The notes beneath the pieces are model-generated. The model was not told the origin of the DNA. It was given only the letters and a program-made list of their open reading frames with translations, and made no database searches. 64,000 nt of DNA, taken from CAVRRZ01 sp963723745. Lineage in GTDB: Bacteria; Actinomycetota; Actinomycetes; Mycobacteriales; Geodermatophilaceae. Within the stretch, counting starts at the first letter, position 1, and each line of letters begins with the position of its first letter. The DNA lies in the NCBI GenBank assembly GCA_963723745.1, contig CAVRRZ010000001.1, positions 558,001 to 622,000 of the forward strand. Direction: 5' to 3'. Of the stretch, positions 42,481-50,440 are shown one piece after another. A program made the position numbers and the translations under genes.

Positions 42481-43788
42481 TCAGGTCAGCGGGCTCCTGG
42501 GCAGCAGGCGGTCGCTGATGATCCGCTTCTGGATCTCGCTGGTTCCCTCGAAGATCGTGGTCAGCCGGGCGTCGCGCCAGTGCCGCTCGACCTGTCGCTC
42601 GGTGGTGTAGCCGTTGCCGCCGTGCAGCTGCATGGCCTGGTTGGTCACCCGCACCGACATCTCGGTGGCCTCGAGCTTGACCATCGCGGCCTCCCGCTCG
42701 CAGGCGACGCCCAGGTCGAGCAGGTGGGCAACCTGGCGGTAGAAGCTGCGGGCCTGCTCGATCCGCGCGGCCATCTCGGCGACAGCGAAGCGCAGCGCCT
42801 GGAAGTCGCCGATCGGGTGCCCGAACTGCTCGCGCTCCTGCAGGTAGAGGATCGAGTCCTCGAGCGCGGCCCGGGCCAGCCCGACCGCGCGCGCGGCGGT
42901 GTGCACCCGCGCGGTGTTGAGGAACTTCTGCGCGGCGGCGAACCCGGCGCGGGCAGCCGCCCCGCCCCCGGCGTCCGTGGCATGGGCATCCGCGGCATGG
43001 GCATCCGCGGCATGGGCATCCGCGGCTTTGCCATCCGCGGCATTGGCGTCGTCGAGCACGTTCCCGGCGGGGATCCGGACCCCGTCGAACGTGAGGTCCC
43101 AGGTGAGGAACCCGTGGTAGCCCACCTTGTCGATCGGGTAGCCGGACAGCCCCTCGGGGAACTCGCCGCGCTTCTTCTCCAGCAGCAGGTTCATCAGCCC
43201 GCGCGACCGGGGCTCCCCGGGCTCGGGGTCGCGCTCGCGGACCAGCACCTGGATGAAGTCGGCGGCCTTCGCGTTTCCGCACCAGCGCTTGCGGCCGGTG
43301 ACCACCCACTCGTCACCGTCGCGCACCGCGCGGGTGGAGACGCCGGCGAGGTCGGAGCCGGCGTCCGGTTCGGACAGCGCGATCGCCCCGATCCACTCGC
43401 CGGTGGCGCTGCGGCGCAGCAGTTCGGCGCGGCGGTCGTCGTCCGCGACCGTCGTCCCGAGGCCCTGGGACCGGGCCAGGATGCTCGCGGTCGACATCCA
43501 GGCGCGGGCCAGCTCCTCGGCGACCATGCAGTACTCGAAGACGCCCAGCCCGAGCCCGCCGTGCTCGGCGGGCACGGTGATGCCGAAGTAGCCCAGGTCC
43601 GCGATCCGCTGGAGCAGCGACGCCGGGATCTCGCCCTTCTGCGGGTCGAGCTCGTTGGCGATGGGCAACACCTCGTCCATCGCGAAGCGGCGGGCCTGCT
43701 CCTGCAGCTGCTCGCGCTCGGGCGTGTGCCACGGCGGCAGCAGGTCCGGCGGCTGGGGATCCCACACGTCAGGGCTGTCGGTCGACAT
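42481..43788 (-). CDS. Acyl-CoA dehydrogenase with a repeat-encoded Ala/Asp/His insertion
   Basis: A 435-residue FAD-dependent acyl-CoA dehydrogenase of classic layout. N-terminal helical domain; middle domain with IGAIALSEPDAGSDLAGVST and WVVTGRKRWCGNAKAADFI; C-terminal domain with QLHGGNGYTTERQVERHWRD and the catalytic-Glu region TTIFEGTSEIQKRII. Between the beta domain and the C-terminal helices, after GNVLDDANAADGK, sits an added low-complexity stretch (AADAH repeated, then ATDAGGG) produced by 15-bp tandem repeats at 42979-43038; normal family members have a short GxGF loop here. The insertion is in-frame. ATG start from the conserved opening; possible role in fatty or branched acyl-CoA oxidation. 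Confidence 0.9.
   Translation of the reverse strand: MSTDSPDVWDPQPPDLLPPWHTPEREQLQEQARRFAMDEVLPIANELDPQKGEIPASLLQRIADLGYFGITVPAEHGGLGLGVFEYCMVAEELARAWMSTASILARSQGLGTTVADDDRRAELLRRSATGEWIGAIALSEPDAGSDLAGVSTRAVRDGDEWVVTGRKRWCGNAKAADFIQVLVRERDPEPGEPRSRGLMNLLLEKKRGEFPEGLSGYPIDKVGYHGFLTWDLTFDGVRIPAGNVLDDANAADGKAADAHAADAHAADAHATDAGGGAAARAGFAAAQKFLNTARVHTAARAVGLARAALEDSILYLQEREQFGHPIGDFQALRFAVAEMAARIEQARSFYRQVAHLLDLGVACEREAAMVKLEATEMSVRVTNQAMQLHGGNGYTTERQVERHWRDARLTTIFEGTSEIQKRIISDRLLPRSPLT
42979..43038. repeat. 15-bp tandem repeat within an acyl-CoA dehydrogenase gene
   Basis: Three perfect copies of CATGGGCATCCGCGG (42979-42993, 42994-43008, 43009-43023) followed by a diverged copy CTTTGCCATCCGCGG; a further partial unit continues after 43038. 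Each unit encodes five residues, so copy-number change keeps the reading frame. Confidence 0.9.
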
Positions 43789-44094
43789 CGTCGTCGGCCT
43801 CCTCGGCTCGCAGATGATCTCGTACACCTTGGCGGCAGTCGGTTCCCCGCGCACCCCGTGGTCATCCGCGGGTGAGACCAGCCTCACCCGGCACTCCCTC
43901 ACCCGGCACTTATGGCCATAAGTGCCGTCGGGACGGCGCGGTGCGCCAGCTCCTCGGGGACGCTGGTCACCAGCGCATCACCATCGCACCCCTGCCACCC
44001 GGACGTCATCTTCTCGACGGGTTCGGCCGGGTTTCCGGCGTCTCCACCTGGGCAGGCCCGGGAAAGCCCCTGCTCCCGAACCCGAAGGCGACGT
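43789..44094. other. 306-bp divergent intergenic region
   Basis: Carries promoters of the acyl-CoA dehydrogenase (minus) and the GH15 gene (plus). CCTCACCCGGCACT occurs twice, at 43882-43895 and 43897-43910, the second copy running into the 22-bp palindrome at 43905-43926. The rest, 43927-44094, shows no convincing gene. Confidence 0.5.
43905..43926. repeat. 22-bp TGGCCA-centred palindrome, copy 3
   Basis: The only perfectly symmetrical member of the family: GGCACTTA, TGGCCA and the reverse complement of GGCACTTA. Other members are at 4490-4511 and 22219-22240. Confidence 0.75.
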
Positions 44095-45936
44095 GTGCCC
44101 ACCCGACCTCTCGACCGCATCGACGGCCACCTCCCGATCGAGGACCACGGGCTGATCGGCGACGGCAGCACCTGTGCCCTCGTCGGCCGCGACGGCAGCA
44201 TCCCGTGGCTCTGCCTGCCGATGTTCGACAGCCCCGCCTTCCTCGCCGGCCTGCTCGACACCGAGCGCGGCGGCTCCTTCACCATGCAGCCGCGGGGCGT
44301 GAACGCCGGCGCGCAGCGCTACCTCGACGACACCGGCGTCCTCGTCACCGAGCTGGCCTGCCCGGACGGCCTGGTCGAGGTGACCGACTGCCTGACCCTG
44401 CGCTCGGGGGCCGACCTGCGCGAGCTCGTGCCCGCCGGGCGCAGCGAGCTGCTCCGGGTCGCCCGCGTGGTGTCCGGCGAGGTCGAGCTCGAGGTGCGGC
44501 TGCGGCCTCGACACGCCGTCGGCGTGCGCCGCGAGGGCGGCGCCTGGCGGATCGAGTCGGCCGGGCACCCCGGCCTGCCGTTGTCGCTGTGGAGCTCGCA
44601 CCCGCTGGAGGTGGCGCCCGACGGGTCGATCGGCGCGGTGCTGCGGCTGCGGGCCGGCGACCGCCTCACGGTCACCCTGCACTGGTCGGGCAACGTGCGG
44701 CTGGCCGACCGCACCGATCCCGAGGGCCTGGTGCAGCGGACGGCGCAGGCCTGGCGCACGTGGGCGGCGCGGCTGCAGTACGAGGGCCCGCAGCGCAACC
44801 TCGTCCGGCGCTCCGCGCTGACCCTGAAGCTGCTCGACCACGCGGCCAGCGGGGGAATCATGGCCGCGGCGACGTCGTCCCTGCCCGAGGAGATCGGCGG
44901 GGTGCGCAACTGGGACTACCGGTACACCTGGGTGCGCGACGCCGCGTTCAGCACCTACGCCCTGCGCCAGGTGGGCATGACCGCCGAGGCCAATGCCTTC
45001 CTCGCCTGGATGATGACCAACGCCGAGCGCGACGGCGTCCCGAAGATCATGTACGCCCTGGACGGCAGCCAGCCGCCGAAGGAGCGGGAGGACGACGTCC
45101 TCCGGGGCTACCGGGGGTCCGGCCCGGTCCGCTGGGGGAACGGCGCGGCCGGGCAGACCCAGCACGACGTGTACGGCGAGCTCCTCGACGTGGCCTACGG
45201 CTGGGTGGTGCACGGCGGCGACGTCGACGAGCACCTGTGGGGGCTGCTGTGCGCCTTCACCGAACTGGCCGTGGCGAACTGGGCCACCCCCGACCACGGG
45301 ATCTGGGAGGTGCGCAGCAGCGGCCGGCCGTTCACGTACTCGGTGGCCATGTGCGGTGTCGCGGTCGACCGGGCGCTGCGGATCGCCGAGCTGCGCGGGC
45401 TCGACCATCCCCGCGAGCGCTGGCGGGCCGAGGCCGAGCGGATGCGCTCGGCCCTGCTCGAGCGGGCGTGGTCCGCCGAGCGGGGCAGCTTCACCGAGCA
45501 GCTCGCCGACGAGGCGGGCGCCGGCGGCGGCGGACTCGACGGCTCCCTGCTGGCGCTGCCGCTGCGAGGCGTCGTCCCGTTCGACGACCCGCGCATGGTG
45601 GCGACCACGGAGGCGATCCGCAGGCAGCTCGACGCCGGCGACGGCCTGCTCTACCGCTACCTGCACGAGGAGTCCGACGACGGGCTGCCCGGCGGAGAGG
45701 GCGCCTTCCTGCTCTGCAGCTTCTGGCTGGTCGACAACCTGACGGGGCAGGGCCGGCTCGACGAGGCGCACCGGCTCTACGACTCGCTGTGCGCCCGGGC
45801 CAACGAGCTGGGCCTGCTGTCGGAGGAGATCGACCCGTCGTCCGGCGCGTTCCTCGGCAACTTCCCGCAGGCCTTCAGCCATCTCGGGCTGATCGCCAGC
45901 GGGGCCAACCTCGCCCGCGCGGAAGGGAACCGGTGA
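44095..45936 (+). CDS. Glycoside hydrolase family 15 protein (glucoamylase/trehalase-like)
   Basis: A 613-residue cytoplasmic glycosidase that should release glucose from alpha-glucosides. An N-terminal beta-sandwich (about 1-260, ending around GPQRNLVRRSALTLKLL) precedes the (alpha/alpha)6 barrel. Catalytic-region motifs include GGVRNWDYRYTWVRDAAFS and, near the C-terminus, LSEEIDPSSGAFLGNFPQAF with the likely catalytic Glu pair. Actinobacterial GH15 proteins of this size include the mycobacterial trehalase, so trehalose is as likely as malto-oligosaccharide. No signal peptide. Its stop overlaps the start of a glucose-6-phosphate dehydrogenase gene, tying glucose release to its oxidation. 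Confidence 0.88.
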   Translation: MPTRPLDRIDGHLPIEDHGLIGDGSTCALVGRDGSIPWLCLPMFDSPAFLAGLLDTERGGSFTMQPRGVNAGAQRYLDDTGVLVTELACPDGLVEVTDCLTLRSGADLRELVPAGRSELLRVARVVSGEVELEVRLRPRHAVGVRREGGAWRIESAGHPGLPLSLWSSHPLEVAPDGSIGAVLRLRAGDRLTVTLHWSGNVRLADRTDPEGLVQRTAQAWRTWAARLQYEGPQRNLVRRSALTLKLLDHAASGGIMAAATSSLPEEIGGVRNWDYRYTWVRDAAFSTYALRQVGMTAEANAFLAWMMTNAERDGVPKIMYALDGSQPPKEREDDVLRGYRGSGPVRWGNGAAGQTQHDVYGELLDVAYGWVVHGGDVDEHLWGLLCAFTELAVANWATPDHGIWEVRSSGRPFTYSVAMCGVAVDRALRIAELRGLDHPRERWRAEAERMRSALLERAWSAERGSFTEQLADEAGAGGGGLDGSLLALPLRGVVPFDDPRMVATTEAIRRQLDAGDGLLYRYLHEESDDGLPGGEGAFLLCSFWLVDNLTGQGRLDEAHRLYDSLCARANELGLLSEEIDPSSGAFLGNFPQAFSHLGLIASGANLARAEGNR

Positions 45937-47294
45937 CGATGCGCCACTCCCTGGTGGTCCTCGGGGGTTCCGGCGACCTGACCGGGCGGCTGCTGCTGCC
46001 GGCCCTGGCGCGACTCGACGCCGCGGGCGCGCTCGGGGACGTCGGGTTCCTCGCGGTCAGCCGCGACGACTGGGACGACGACGCCTACCGCGAGTGGGCC
46101 CGCGCACGGCTGGCCGCGCACGCCGGCGACCTGCCCGAGGACGTGCGGGAGCGGGTGACCGCCCGGCTCCGCTACCTGCGCGGGGACGTCACGTCGGCCG
46201 GCGACCTCCGGACGGCGCTGGCGCGCGCCGACGGCGTGCCGGTCGTCTACCTCGCGCTCCCCCACACCGTCTTCCGCGCCACGATCGACGCGCTGACCGA
46301 GGTCGGTCTGCCGGAGGGGTCCCGGGTCGTCGTGGAGAAGCCGTTCGGCCGGGACCTCGCCGACGCGCGGGAGCTGAACGCGGCGCTGCACCGGCTGCTG
46401 CCCGAGGACGGGATCTTCCGGGTCGACCACTTCCTGGCCAAGCCCACGGTGCTCAACATCCTGGGTCTCCGGTTCGCCAACCGGATCTTCGAGCCGGTCT
46501 GGAACGCCGCCCACGTGGAGCGGGTGGAGATCGTGGCCGACGAGACGCTCGGACTGGAGGGTCGCGCCGGCTACTACGACCGGGCCGGCGCGCTGCGGGA
46601 CATGCTGCAGAACCACCTGCTGCAACTGCTCGCCCTGGTCGCCATGGAGCCACCGCTCGCACTCGAGGGCGGCGGGCTGGCGCATCGGAAGGCCGACGTC
46701 CTGCGCGCCGTCGCACCCCCCGCCGACGCGCGGACCGGCAGCGTGCGCGGGCGGTACACGGCCGGGTCCGTCGACGGGCACTCGCGGCCGGACTACGTGG
46801 CCGAGGAGGGCGTCGAGCCGGACCGGCGGACCGAGACCTACGCCGAGCTCACGCTCACGGTGGAGAACTGGCGGTGGGCCGGCGTGCCGTTCCGGCTGCG
46901 CTCGGGCAAGGCGCTGGGGAGGAAGCGAGCGGAGGTCGCCGTGCACTTCAGGCCCGTGCCGCACCTGGCCTTCACCGACGAGGAGCCGGTGCCCGACGTG
47001 CTCCGGATCCAGCTCTCGCCGGACGGCATCGCGCTGGAGATCAACCTCAACGGCGCAGGCGACCCGTTCGACCTGGAGCGCGAGGTGCTCACCGCCACGC
47101 CACCTCCGCCGCAGCTGCCGGCGTACGGGCTGGTGCTCGCGGAGCTGCTCGGGGGCGACACAACCCTGTCGATCAGCGACGTCGAGGCCGAGGAGTGCTG
47201 GCGGATCGTGGAGCCCGTCCTGGCCGCGTGGGCCGCCGACGAGGTGCCGCTCGTCGACTACCCAGCGGGCTCCGACGGTCCGGTGGCCCCGTGA
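45933..47294 (+). CDS. zwf: Glucose-6-phosphate dehydrogenase (divergent Zwf)
   Basis: A 453-residue enzyme oxidising glucose 6-phosphate with NADP+ or NAD+. The dinucleotide-binding loop is VVLGGSGDLTGRLLLPAL (usual GASGDLxxRK is altered), VVEKPFGRDL is the EKP motif, and FRVDHFLAKPTVLNIL corresponds to the active-site RIDHYLGK block, with Phe, Ala and Phe changes. The C-terminal FRLRSGKALGRKRAEVAVHF binds sugar phosphate. It is therefore a divergent paralogue rather than the housekeeping Zwf. A GTG start overlapping the GH15 stop (GTGA) is used; ATG 45939 is an alternative. Coupled expression with GH15 suggests a dedicated glucose-oxidising step. Confidence 0.85.
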   Translation: MTMRHSLVVLGGSGDLTGRLLLPALARLDAAGALGDVGFLAVSRDDWDDDAYREWARARLAAHAGDLPEDVRERVTARLRYLRGDVTSAGDLRTALARADGVPVVYLALPHTVFRATIDALTEVGLPEGSRVVVEKPFGRDLADARELNAALHRLLPEDGIFRVDHFLAKPTVLNILGLRFANRIFEPVWNAAHVERVEIVADETLGLEGRAGYYDRAGALRDMLQNHLLQLLALVAMEPPLALEGGGLAHRKADVLRAVAPPADARTGSVRGRYTAGSVDGHSRPDYVAEEGVEPDRRTETYAELTLTVENWRWAGVPFRLRSGKALGRKRAEVAVHFRPVPHLAFTDEEPVPDVLRIQLSPDGIALEINLNGAGDPFDLEREVLTATPPPPQLPAYGLVLAELLGGDTTLSISDVEAEECWRIVEPVLAAWAADEVPLVDYPAGSDGPVAP

Positions 47295-47319
47295 CCGCCG
47301 GCGCGGCAGGCTCGAGCCC

Positions 47320-47727
47320 GTGACCACGCCCGACCCGGCCGGCGAGCGCAACGTGCTGGGCGGCCCGCTGGCGCCCTGCGGCACGGAGCCGCTGACCGGC
47401 TTCTATCGGGACGGGCACTGCAGCAGCGGCCCCGAGGACCTCGGCTCGCACACCGTCTGCGCGGTCGTGTCGGCCGACTTCCTGCAGATGCAGCGTGACC
47501 TCGGGAACAACCTGACGACGCCGCGGCCGGAGTACGGCTTTCCCGGCCTGAAGCCCGGCGACCGCTGGTGCGTCGTCGCCGTCCGCTGGTTGCAGGCCTA
47601 CCAGGCGGGGGCGGCGGCCGGCGTCGTCCTGGCCGCCACCAACGCCCGGGCTCTGGAGATCGTGCCGATCGAGGCGCTGCGGCAGCACGCTGTCGACGTC
47701 CCGGACGACATCAGCGGCCTGGAGTAG
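47320..47727 (+). CDS. DUF2237 family protein
   Basis: A 135-residue conserved protein of unknown function. The family blocks are plain: GERNVLGGPLAPCGTEPLTG, FYRDGHCSSGPEDLGSHTVC, VSADFLQMQRDLGNNLTTPR and RWCVVAVRWLQAYQAGAAAG, with conserved Cys residues (PCG, HC, TVC, WC) that suggest metal or thiol chemistry. No signal peptide. A GTG start 25 bases after zwf keeps the complete family N-terminus, so it may be the last gene of the GH15-zwf unit. Confidence 0.88.
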   Translation: MTTPDPAGERNVLGGPLAPCGTEPLTGFYRDGHCSSGPEDLGSHTVCAVVSADFLQMQRDLGNNLTTPRPEYGFPGLKPGDRWCVVAVRWLQAYQAGAAAGVVLAATNARALEIVPIEALRQHAVDVPDDISGLE

Positions 47728-47755
47728 CACGATCGATCGACTACCTTGTCTTCCT

Positions 47756-47780
47756 GACTAGTCGGCGTTACCGTCTAGTC
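47756..47780. promoter_or_regulatory. PadR-type operator GACTAGTC plus half-site
   Basis: The palindrome GACTAGTC (47756-47763) and a second CTAGTC (47775-47780) lie directly in front of the PadR GTG start, 17-20 bp apart. The position suggests autorepression by covering promoter and start site. Confidence 0.45.
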
Positions 47781-48125
47781 GTGCTGGACGAGCCATGGTC
47801 ACCGGAGTGGATGCGGGCCGTCCTACCGCTCTGCGTCCTGGCCCTCGTCGCGGCCGAGGAGTCCTACGGGTACGCCATCGCCCAGCGCCTGCAGACCGCC
47901 GGCCTCGGCTCGGTGAAGGGCGGCACCCTCTACCCGGTCCTGAACCGGCTCGAGCACGACGGGCTGGTCAGTTCGTCCTGGCGCGAGGGCGACGGCGGGC
48001 CGGGCCGGAAGTTCTTCGCCGCGACCGATCGGGGCCGCACCCACCTCGCCGAGCGCACCGCCGCCTGGCACCTGTTCACCGAGCGGTCCGGAGCCCTGCT
48101 CCCGTCCCTGGAGGCCCGTCGATGA
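47781..48125 (+). CDS. PadR-family transcriptional regulator
   Basis: A 114-residue winged-helix regulator. Typical PadR features: VLPLCVLALVAAEESYGYAI, RLQTAGLGSVKGGTLYPVLN, RLEHDGLVSSSWREGDGGPG and RKFFAATDRGRTHLAERTAA. The GTG at 47781 begins directly after CTAGTC, with no ribosome site, and might be a leaderless message. It overlaps the next gene by ATGA. PadR with a membrane HAAS partner is a common actinobacterial cassette in which the regulator controls its own operon. Confidence 0.9.
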   Translation: MLDEPWSPEWMRAVLPLCVLALVAAEESYGYAIAQRLQTAGLGSVKGGTLYPVLNRLEHDGLVSSSWREGDGGPGRKFFAATDRGRTHLAERTAAWHLFTERSGALLPSLEARR

Positions 48126-48625
48126 GCCGCACCGACGTCAGCACCTACCGCTGCGACCTGATCGTCGCGCTCCGCCTGCGGGACGTGCCCGGCGACCGCA
48201 TCGGCGAGATCGTGGCCGAGGTCGAGAGCCACCTGGCCGACACCGGCGAGGACCCGGTGGCGGCGTTCGGCCCGGCCCGCGAGTACGCCGCCGGCCTCAC
48301 GGCCGAGCACGGACCGCGGCGCGTGTGGCGGACGGTCGGGCTGGTCCTGGGCGGTCTGACCGCGGGATGGCTCCTGGCGACGGGCATCTTCGCCGTCGTG
48401 ACCGGCGACACCGTCGCCGGCCTGCCCAGTTGGCTGGTGCTCGCGGCCGGCGTCGGCGTCAGCATTCCCGAGATCGTCGTGGCGACCCGGTCCTCGAGCG
48501 ACGTGCGCGACCCGCGCACCGGGGAGCAGATGGTCCCCGGTTCCGCCTGGATCGCCCCCGGGCTGCTGGCCTTCCAGCTGCTCCTGGTCGCGGTGGTCGC
48601 GGTCGTGACGGTCCTGCTGGACTGA
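48122..48625 (+). CDS. HAAS-domain membrane protein, PadR partner
   Basis: A 167-residue protein with a cytoplasmic helical HAAS-like domain (about 1-65: CDLIVALRLRDVPGDRIGEI, VEVESHLADTGEDP type, GPAREYAAGL) followed by three membrane helices (about 72-95, 99-117, 141-165). HAAS domains are typically encoded next to PadR regulators. ATG overlaps the PadR stop (ATGA), so translation is coupled. A membrane sensor or an export-related role is often proposed for such pairs; nothing in the sequence gives a ligand. Confidence 0.8.
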   Translation: MSRTDVSTYRCDLIVALRLRDVPGDRIGEIVAEVESHLADTGEDPVAAFGPAREYAAGLTAEHGPRRVWRTVGLVLGGLTAGWLLATGIFAVVTGDTVAGLPSWLVLAAGVGVSIPEIVVATRSSSDVRDPRTGEQMVPGSAWIAPGLLAFQLLLVAVVAVVTVLLD

Positions 48626-48704
48626 AGCCGGACTCCCCCGAGGTGCGCCGGGCAGTCCCCGCCTGAGCCCGGCGGGGTGGGGGCGCCGCATCTACCGTCG
48701 GGTC

Positions 48705-49439
48705 ATGGCCGATCTCCGCTTCTGGTTCGACCCCGTGTGCCCGTTCGCCTGGATGACCAGCAAGTGGGTGCGGATGGTCGCCGCCCAGCGCGACTACGAC
48801 GTCGAGTGGCGGCTGATCTCACTGCGGCTGCTCAACGCGCACATCGATTACGCCGCTCACTTTCCTGCCGACTACGAGGCGGGGCACACCGCCGGGTTGC
48901 GGCTGCTGCGGGTCGCTGCCCGCGTGCGCGAGGAGCACGGGCAGCCCGGTCTCGCCTCGTTCTACGAGGCCTGCGGCCGGCAGATCTTCGAGCGGTCCAC
49001 CCCGGGCGACCGACGCGAGCAGGGAACGCCGGAGTTCGTGGCACCGATCCTGCAGGCCGCCGGACTGCCGGGCGATCTCGCCACTGCCCTGGACGACGAG
49101 GGGCGCGACGCCGAGATCCGGGCCGAGACCGACGAGGCGCTGGCGCTCACCGGCAAGGACGTCGGGACGCCGATCCTGCACTTCCGGCCGCCCGGGGGGC
49201 CGGGGACCGACGGCGGGGAGGGGGTCGCGTTCTTCGGCCCGGTGATCAGCCGTCTGCCGTCCGAGGAGCAGGCGCTCGAGCTCTGGGACCACGTGGTCGC
49301 GCTGGCCGCGTTCCCCGGGTTCGCCGAGCTCAAGCGCAGCCTGCGCGAGCGGCCACAGCTGCCCGCGTTCGGCGTGGCGCCGGACGCGGCGGGCCGGCAG
49401 GAGGACTGGCACGGAGGGAGCCGCCGCCAGAAGCGCTGA
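48705..49439 (+). CDS. DsbA-fold protein related to mycothiol-dependent nitroreductase, altered active site
   Basis: A 244-residue thioredoxin-fold protein with an inserted helical domain. The N-terminal WFDPVCPFAWMTSKWV aligns with the active-site region of mycobacterial Rv2466c (DPLCPWCW), and DVGTPILHF plus VAFFGPVISRLPSEEQALELWD match its cis-Pro and C-terminal regions. The motif here is CPFA: Cys12 remains but the resolving Cys is Ala15, so mono-thiol chemistry or a lost redox function is expected. A Pro/Gly insertion (RPPGGPGTDGGEG) interrupts the strand after the cis-Pro. Its stop abuts that of the convergent EamA gene. Confidence 0.82.
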   Translation: MADLRFWFDPVCPFAWMTSKWVRMVAAQRDYDVEWRLISLRLLNAHIDYAAHFPADYEAGHTAGLRLLRVAARVREEHGQPGLASFYEACGRQIFERSTPGDRREQGTPEFVAPILQAAGLPGDLATALDDEGRDAEIRAETDEALALTGKDVGTPILHFRPPGGPGTDGGEGVAFFGPVISRLPSEEQALELWDHVVALAAFPGFAELKRSLRERPQLPAFGVAPDAAGRQEDWHGGSRRQKR

Positions 49440-50405
49440 CTACGCGCCGAGCGCCGCCGGCAGTTCCGCCTGCGGCGTGGGTGCCGGCTTCGCCCGCGCG
49501 GTCTGCGCCAGCAGGATGCCCAGGAGGATCACCAGCCCGCCGACGATCTGCCAGCCGGTGAGCCGCTGCTCCACCCACAGCCAGGCCACCAGGGCGGCCA
49601 GCACCGGCTCCGCGGTGGCCACCAGGCCGGCCGTCGTCGGCGGCAGGTGCCGCAGCGCGGCGATCGACAGCCAGAACGGCACGATCGCGCCCATGGCGGC
49701 GATCCAGAGCACGAGACCCCACACCGGCACCTCGACCGATCCCACGGACAGCGGCACGTCGCGCCCCAGCACGGCGGCGTCGAACGCCCACCAGGGCGCC
49801 GCGACCGACCAGAACAGCGCGGCTGCGACGAACGCCCAGCAGGTGAGGGTCACCGGGTCGCGGGTGACGGTTCCCCGTTCGCCGATCAGGTAGTAGGCGG
49901 CCAGGGCCAGGGCCGCCGCCAACCCGGCGGCCACCCCCACCGGATGCAGCGAGCCCCCGCCGCGCCAGACCTCGGCGACGAGGACCAGCCCCGACAGGGA
50001 CAGCAACAGCGCGACCCACAGCCGGCTGCGCACCCGCTCCCGCCGGACCAGCCAGACGTAGAGCGCGATGAACACCGGCGCGGTGAACTCGAAGATCAGC
50101 GCGATGCCCACGGGCAACCGGCCGATCGCCACGTAGTAGAGGAACTGGGTCATGGCGATGCCGACGACGCCCAGCACGGCCAGCAGGGGGATCTCCCGCC
50201 GGCTGACCCGGAGCCGGTGCGGGGCGAGCACCGCCAGCACCACCAGCAGCCCGACCGCCGCGCCGGTGCAGCGCAGGGCCGTCAGACGCGGGGCGGAGAT
50301 CCCGGCCTGCAGGGCCAGGGTGGAGACCGTCCCGTTGACGGCGAAGAAGCCGGCCGCCGCGAGCGTGAGGGCGTAGCCGGCAGCGGGACGAGCGGCACGG
50401 GTCAC
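49440..50405 (-). CDS. EamA/DMT-family transporter
   Basis: A 321-residue membrane protein with ten helices in two EamA repeats. Repeat 1 begins GYALTLAAAGFFAVNGTVST, repeat 2 around VAAGLAAALALAAYYLIGER. The family end-of-repeat pattern is visible in IAALRHLPPTTAGLVATAEP followed by LAALVAWLWVEQRL. The GTG start (VTRAARPAAG) fits the ten-helix topology. Members export amino acids and other metabolites (RhtA-like); the substrate is unknown. It is convergent, with zero gap, with the DsbA-fold gene. Confidence 0.88.
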   Translation of the reverse strand: MTRAARPAAGYALTLAAAGFFAVNGTVSTLALQAGISAPRLTALRCTGAAVGLLVVLAVLAPHRLRVSRREIPLLAVLGVVGIAMTQFLYYVAIGRLPVGIALIFEFTAPVFIALYVWLVRRERVRSRLWVALLLSLSGLVLVAEVWRGGGSLHPVGVAAGLAAALALAAYYLIGERGTVTRDPVTLTCWAFVAAALFWSVAAPWWAFDAAVLGRDVPLSVGSVEVPVWGLVLWIAAMGAIVPFWLSIAALRHLPPTTAGLVATAEPVLAALVAWLWVEQRLTGWQIVGGLVILLGILLAQTARAKPAPTPQAELPAALGA

Positions 50406-50440
50406 GCCGCGACTGTAGCGGCCGTTTTTGTGTTAGCCAC

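Noticed and set aside
42979..43038. CRISPR-like short repeats
   Set aside because: Units are directly abutting, coding and 15 bp long, without spacers or cas genes.
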